NCBI GenBank assembly: GCA_910576205.1 | Contig: CAJTHL010000021.1 | Location: 1 to 53,276, forward strand | DNA length: 53,276 bases | From: Clostridia bacterium | GTDB taxonomy: Bacteria > Bacillota > Clostridia > Lachnospirales > Lachnospiraceae | Direction: 5' to 3' | Part shown: positions 50,968-53,276 of the stretch, in pieces | How positions within the stretch are numbered: the first letter of the stretch is position 1 | Layout: every line of letters starts with the position of its first letter | Notes under the pieces: generated by a model | Told to the model about the DNA's origin: nothing | Database searches by the model: none | Seen by the model: only the letters and a program-made list of their open reading frames with translations | Program-made: the position numbers and the translations under genes

Positions 50968-51721
50968 TTATTATGCACTTATATTAGAAGGAAAGGAGCC
51001 GGAGATTCTTGAGTCGTGGGATGAATGTAAGGCAAAAATGAGTGGTACTAGCAGACCTGTCTATCGCAAGTTTAGTACCGAAGATGAGGCAAAAAAATTT
51101 ATAGCTGGAGAGTGGAGAAGGCCTGTTTCAGAGAAAGCCAGAAAATGGTTAGAGGAGTATAAGGCCAAGGATGTACAGTTAAAAGAGGAAACGCAATTCG
51201 ATACGTCGGCGCTTTCCTCACGTTTAGGCGACCTCTCCAAAGAAGGGAAATTGCCATGTGTGTATGTGGATGGCTCTTATAACCCAGAGAGTGAAACCTA
51301 TGGTTTTGGCGTTGTCTTTATATGTGATGGTAAGATAGAGATGTTTTATGGAGGTGGAAGAGAAAAGGATCTGGCAGAAACCAGAAATATTACTGGTGAA
51401 CTGCTGGCCTGCATGGAGGCGATCAAATATGCTAAAAAGAAACCGAAATGTCAAGAGCTTACTATTATTTATGACTGTGATGATATTCAATGGGCTTATT
51501 ATGGATGCGCAAAACAGGACTCCTGGCTGGGCCAGGCAGCCAGCCAGTATATGTACGATATCCAGTATATGAATGATGACGGAAAAATGAAGATTAAAGT
51601 TAAGAGTATAGAGGGATTGTCTCACGCTAAGAGCAAAAAGGGGCGCTCTTTTACGCCTGTGGAAGATCCCGGCAATGTTCTTGCGGACAAGCTTGCGCGG
51701 AAAGGCGCTGGATTGTTGTAG
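50957..51721 (+). CDS. rnhA: Ribonuclease HI with N-terminal viroplasmin domain
   Basis: A 254-aa RNase H-like enzyme. Residues 5-50 are a viroplasmin domain (YYALILEGKEPEILESWDEC, then YRKFSTEDEAKKFI). Residues about 98-252 are RNase HI with all four acidic catalytic positions plausible: Asp105 (YVDGSY), Glu148 (ITGELLA), Asp173 (IYDCDD) and Asp244 (NVLADKLA). It should cut the RNA strand of RNA-DNA hybrids. The gene starts 11 bases inside the end of the giant gene, so it is translationally coupled. Because a housekeeping RNase H is expected elsewhere, this copy probably serves the cluster. Confidence 0.85.
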   Translation: MSTNYYALILEGKEPEILESWDECKAKMSGTSRPVYRKFSTEDEAKKFIAGEWRRPVSEKARKWLEEYKAKDVQLKEETQFDTSALSSRLGDLSKEGKLPCVYVDGSYNPESETYGFGVVFICDGKIEMFYGGGREKDLAETRNITGELLACMEAIKYAKKKPKCQELTIIYDCDDIQWAYYGCAKQDSWLGQAASQYMYDIQYMNDDGKMKIKVKSIEGLSHAKSKKGRSFTPVEDPGNVLADKLARKGAGLL

Positions 51722-51783
51722 ATCAGTAGTATGCGGCGGCATACCGCATCTGTAAGATATTCTGAGAATTTATGGGAGTTAAA

Positions 51784-52461
51784 ATGAGTTATATTTATGC
51801 GATGAGCGACATGCATGGCTGTCTGGACGCCTTTGAATACGCGTTGTCACTGGTTGATTTTTCCGGTGATAATAAGCTCATTCTTTTAGGCGACTATGTA
51901 CATGGGCCGGACAGCTATGGCGTTCTTGAAAAGATCATGCGGTTACAGGATCAATATGGCAGTGACAAGGTGATAGCTCTGCGGGGAAATCATGAAGATA
52001 TGGTCTGCGACGGAAGGTGGACCATTGACGAGACCAGGGATGGACACGGTTCTGCCCACGAAGAGGATGACGCCAGATATCTCATGTGGATACGAAAGCT
52101 TCCAAAATATTATAAGGAAGGAAATACCATATTTGTCCATGCCGGGATCGATGAAGAGGCGGAGGATCTATGGGAGTGGGGAACCGCGGATCATATATTT
52201 ACGGAAAAATATCCGGCGCAGACAGGCAGGTTTTATAACGATATGCAGATTGTCGCAGGACATATAGGAACGGCGGAGATAGCGGGCGATCCAGGATTTC
52301 ATGATATTTATTATGATGGGGAGAGCCACTATTACATAGACGGGACTGTCCTGGAAAGTGGCGCCATTCCTGTTATAAAAATTGATATCAAAAATAGCAG
52401 ATATTTCCGTGTTACGGAAACAGGAGCCTGGCCGGTTCTGCCCTATGATGAGATAAAATGA
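51784..52461 (+). CDS. PP2A/ApaH-like metallophosphoesterase
   Basis: A 225-aa calcineurin-fold phosphoesterase with the full set of metal motifs: SDMHG (Asp9, His11), LLGDYVHGP, LRGNHED, VHAGID and VAGHIG. Relatives are serine/threonine protein phosphatases and symmetrical dinucleoside tetraphosphatases such as PrpE/ApaH, so it may act on phosphoproteins or on alarmone-like Ap4A. ATG 51784 is preferred (GGGAG just upstream); ATG 51772 is four codons earlier. It lies 62 bp behind the RNase H gene on the same strand, so probably in the same operon. Confidence 0.85.
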   Translation: MSYIYAMSDMHGCLDAFEYALSLVDFSGDNKLILLGDYVHGPDSYGVLEKIMRLQDQYGSDKVIALRGNHEDMVCDGRWTIDETRDGHGSAHEEDDARYLMWIRKLPKYYKEGNTIFVHAGIDEEAEDLWEWGTADHIFTEKYPAQTGRFYNDMQIVAGHIGTAEIAGDPGFHDIYYDGESHYYIDGTVLESGAIPVIKIDIKNSRYFRVTETGAWPVLPYDEIK

Positions 52462-52586
52462 GACAACGGGATGGCAGTCGGCGTGGGGAAACAAGCGAAG
52501 AATGACATGAAACCGAGGGATAGGTAATGATCTATGCAATGCCGTTTTAGATAAATAAAAAGTATAAAGAAGGAACAGAGCAGTAC

Positions 52587-53143
52587 TTGAATAGAATGCC
52601 GCGGGACTGGGTGAAGGAGGTCAACAGCAGATTAAAGGAACTCCGGGTGATATGCGGCAACGTGGGATTTAAGTTCTTAAACAACACAACATGTTCGGCA
52701 GAATCATCATGGAAACCCAGTCCTGGATGGACGATTATATGTGCCGTAGATGTGGCAGATGTTTCGGCGACATGCTCAATATGTTTGTCCTAAACGCTTT
52801 AGAGGAAGGTGGGTATATGGACACACCGCAGGATTCTGCTGTATTAAAGACAGGGCGGACCCCAGCATTTATAGGGTACAAGGCGTTTGTGACACCAAAC
52901 AGGCACATAACGGAAAATGAGCTACGTGAAAGAGGATGGTCAGGAGAAGAAGTATGGTTCCGCAGCTGTTGCAACGGTAAGGTGCGCTGGTTCAACACAC
53001 GTATCGTGGTCTCCATCGCGGACGACGGTCTGCACGCGGATATAGACAGGAGCAACTGGGATCCGCAGTTGGAGAGCGGGAAGATCACAAAACAAAAGGA
53101 GTATCCCAAAGTTTGTGTAAACCTCCAAACCGATGTAAGATAA
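52587..53143 (+). pseudogene. Frameshifted zinc-ribbon-like gene cut by the right-hand IS element
   Basis: Frame one starts at TTG 52587 (MPRDWVKEVNSRLKELRV) and loses sense near 52680. The -1 frame, open from 52673, carries on with FGRIIMETQSWMDDYMCRRC and the Cys pattern CRRCGRC, then a long coherent part to 53143. The switch point is CTTAAAC (52676-52682), which resembles a -1 slippery heptamer, so either programmed frameshifting or decay is possible; an independent start at ATG 52691 is a third option. The last ~12 residues (KVCVNLQTDVR) read into the IS end, so the original C-terminus is missing. I do not recognise the family. Confidence 0.55.
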
Positions 53144-53164
53144 GATTACTCAGTTTGGAGGTTT
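53119..53164 (+). promoter_or_regulatory. Inverted repeat hiding the transposase ribosome site
   Basis: AAACCTCCAAAC (53119-53130) and GTTTGGAGGTTT (53153-53164) are perfect 12-bp arms with a 22-nt loop. The right arm contains the GGAGG of the transposase gene. In a transcript entering from outside the element both arms are present, so the ribosome site would be paired, a known way for IS elements to avoid activation by read-through. Confidence 0.65.
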
Positions 53165-53168
53165 TATT

Positions 53169-53276
53169 ATGGCAAGAAAAAACGAAAGCCCACAAAAAGC
53201 AGCAATGAGAGAAATGATGCGCAGCTATCTCAAAGACAATGCCATCCGCATTAAAAATGGGACAGATGTCAATGCC
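53169..53276 (+). CDS. IS256-family transposase, N-terminal fragment (runs off window)
   Basis: ATG 53169 with GGAGG seven bases upstream starts a protein reading MARKNESPQKAAMREMMRSY and on through IRIKNGTDVNA, the typical beginning of IS256/mutator transposases. It runs off the right edge after 36 codons. Its sequence differs from the left-edge transposase, so the two ends are different IS256-group elements. The outer IS boundary lies near 53105-53111 by judgement. Confidence 0.75.
   Translation, partial: MARKNESPQKAAMREMMRSYLKDNAIRIKNGTDVNA

Noticed and set aside
45046..53143. Prophage or integrative element carrying the viroplasmin cluster
   Set aside because: No integrase, portal, capsid, relaxase or attachment repeats are seen; only an IS end.

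Overview
The window looks like a chromosomal segment of an endospore-forming anaerobic Firmicute, most likely a gut Lachnospiraceae (Clostridia). The grounds are spore genes (spoVAA/AB/AC, a CotH-type gene), oxygen-defence proteins typical of strict anaerobes (reverse rubrerythrin with a PerR-type regulator, an FprA flavodiiron protein), strong AGGAGG ribosome sites, and the family look of the housekeeping genes. No species can be named from this sequence alone. Both ends of the window run into IS256-family transposase genes (1-106 on the minus strand, 53169-53276 on the plus strand), so each edge is a mobile element.

Layout. 0.4-4.0 kb: lipoprotein, small XRE regulator, reverse rubrerythrin and perR (both with palindromic operators), and a secreted SH3-NlpC/P60 wall hydrolase. 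4.0-4.5 kb: a gene-free AT-rich stretch with three perfect DnaA boxes. 4.5-7.6 kb: trmB, tRNA-Lys(CTT), and a spoVAA-AB-AC operon interrupted by a structured repeat that recurs at 36.3 kb. 7.7-14.3 kb: a complete four-gene Wadjet (jetABCD) anti-plasmid system. 14.4-21.0 kb: ECF sigma/anti-sigma pair, Gfo/Idh oxidoreductase, sigma-like protein without region 4, VWA protein, macrodomain-HTH fusion and CotH protein. 21.1-27.9 kb: ispE, gntR, murI, DUF1934, cardiolipin synthase and an FKBP/trigger-factor-like lipoprotein. 28-43.6 kb: a sugar/glycoside locus under an AraC-type response regulator, with two ABC permeases, (methyl)malonate-semialdehyde dehydrogenase, PfkB kinase, fucose/arabinose-type isomerase, class II aldolase, RpiB-like isomerase, full-length transketolase, clan-A glycosidase, sugar-binding lipoprotein and a GH4 glycosidase. 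43.8-44.9 kb: FprA flavodiiron protein.

45.0-53.1 kb is the most unusual part. A strong promoter precedes a broken receiver-domain gene and then three proteins that each start with a viroplasmin (RNase H N-terminal-like) domain: a 224-aa acidic protein, a 1608-aa giant, and an RNase HI. The giant carries a Clp-type AAA module, a receiver-like domain, two nearly identical FtsH-like AAA modules in tandem and an M41-type HExxH protease domain, with no membrane anchor seen. A PP2A/ApaH-like metallophosphoesterase and a frameshifted zinc-ribbon-like gene cut by the right-hand IS follow. I know of no described system with this composition; a nucleic-acid-triggered proteolytic response, possibly defensive, is an inference from domains only.

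How the genes work together. In the sugar locus, two promoters (before the permeases and before the binding protein) carry the same pair of AACCG direct repeats 19 bp apart, each placed 37 bp from the -10 box, which ties the locus to the AraC regulator encoded at its left end. No transporter ATPase is encoded here, so one must be supplied from elsewhere. PerR-type palindromes lie just downstream of the -10 boxes of both the rubrerythrin and perR promoters, consistent with peroxide-responsive repression and autoregulation.
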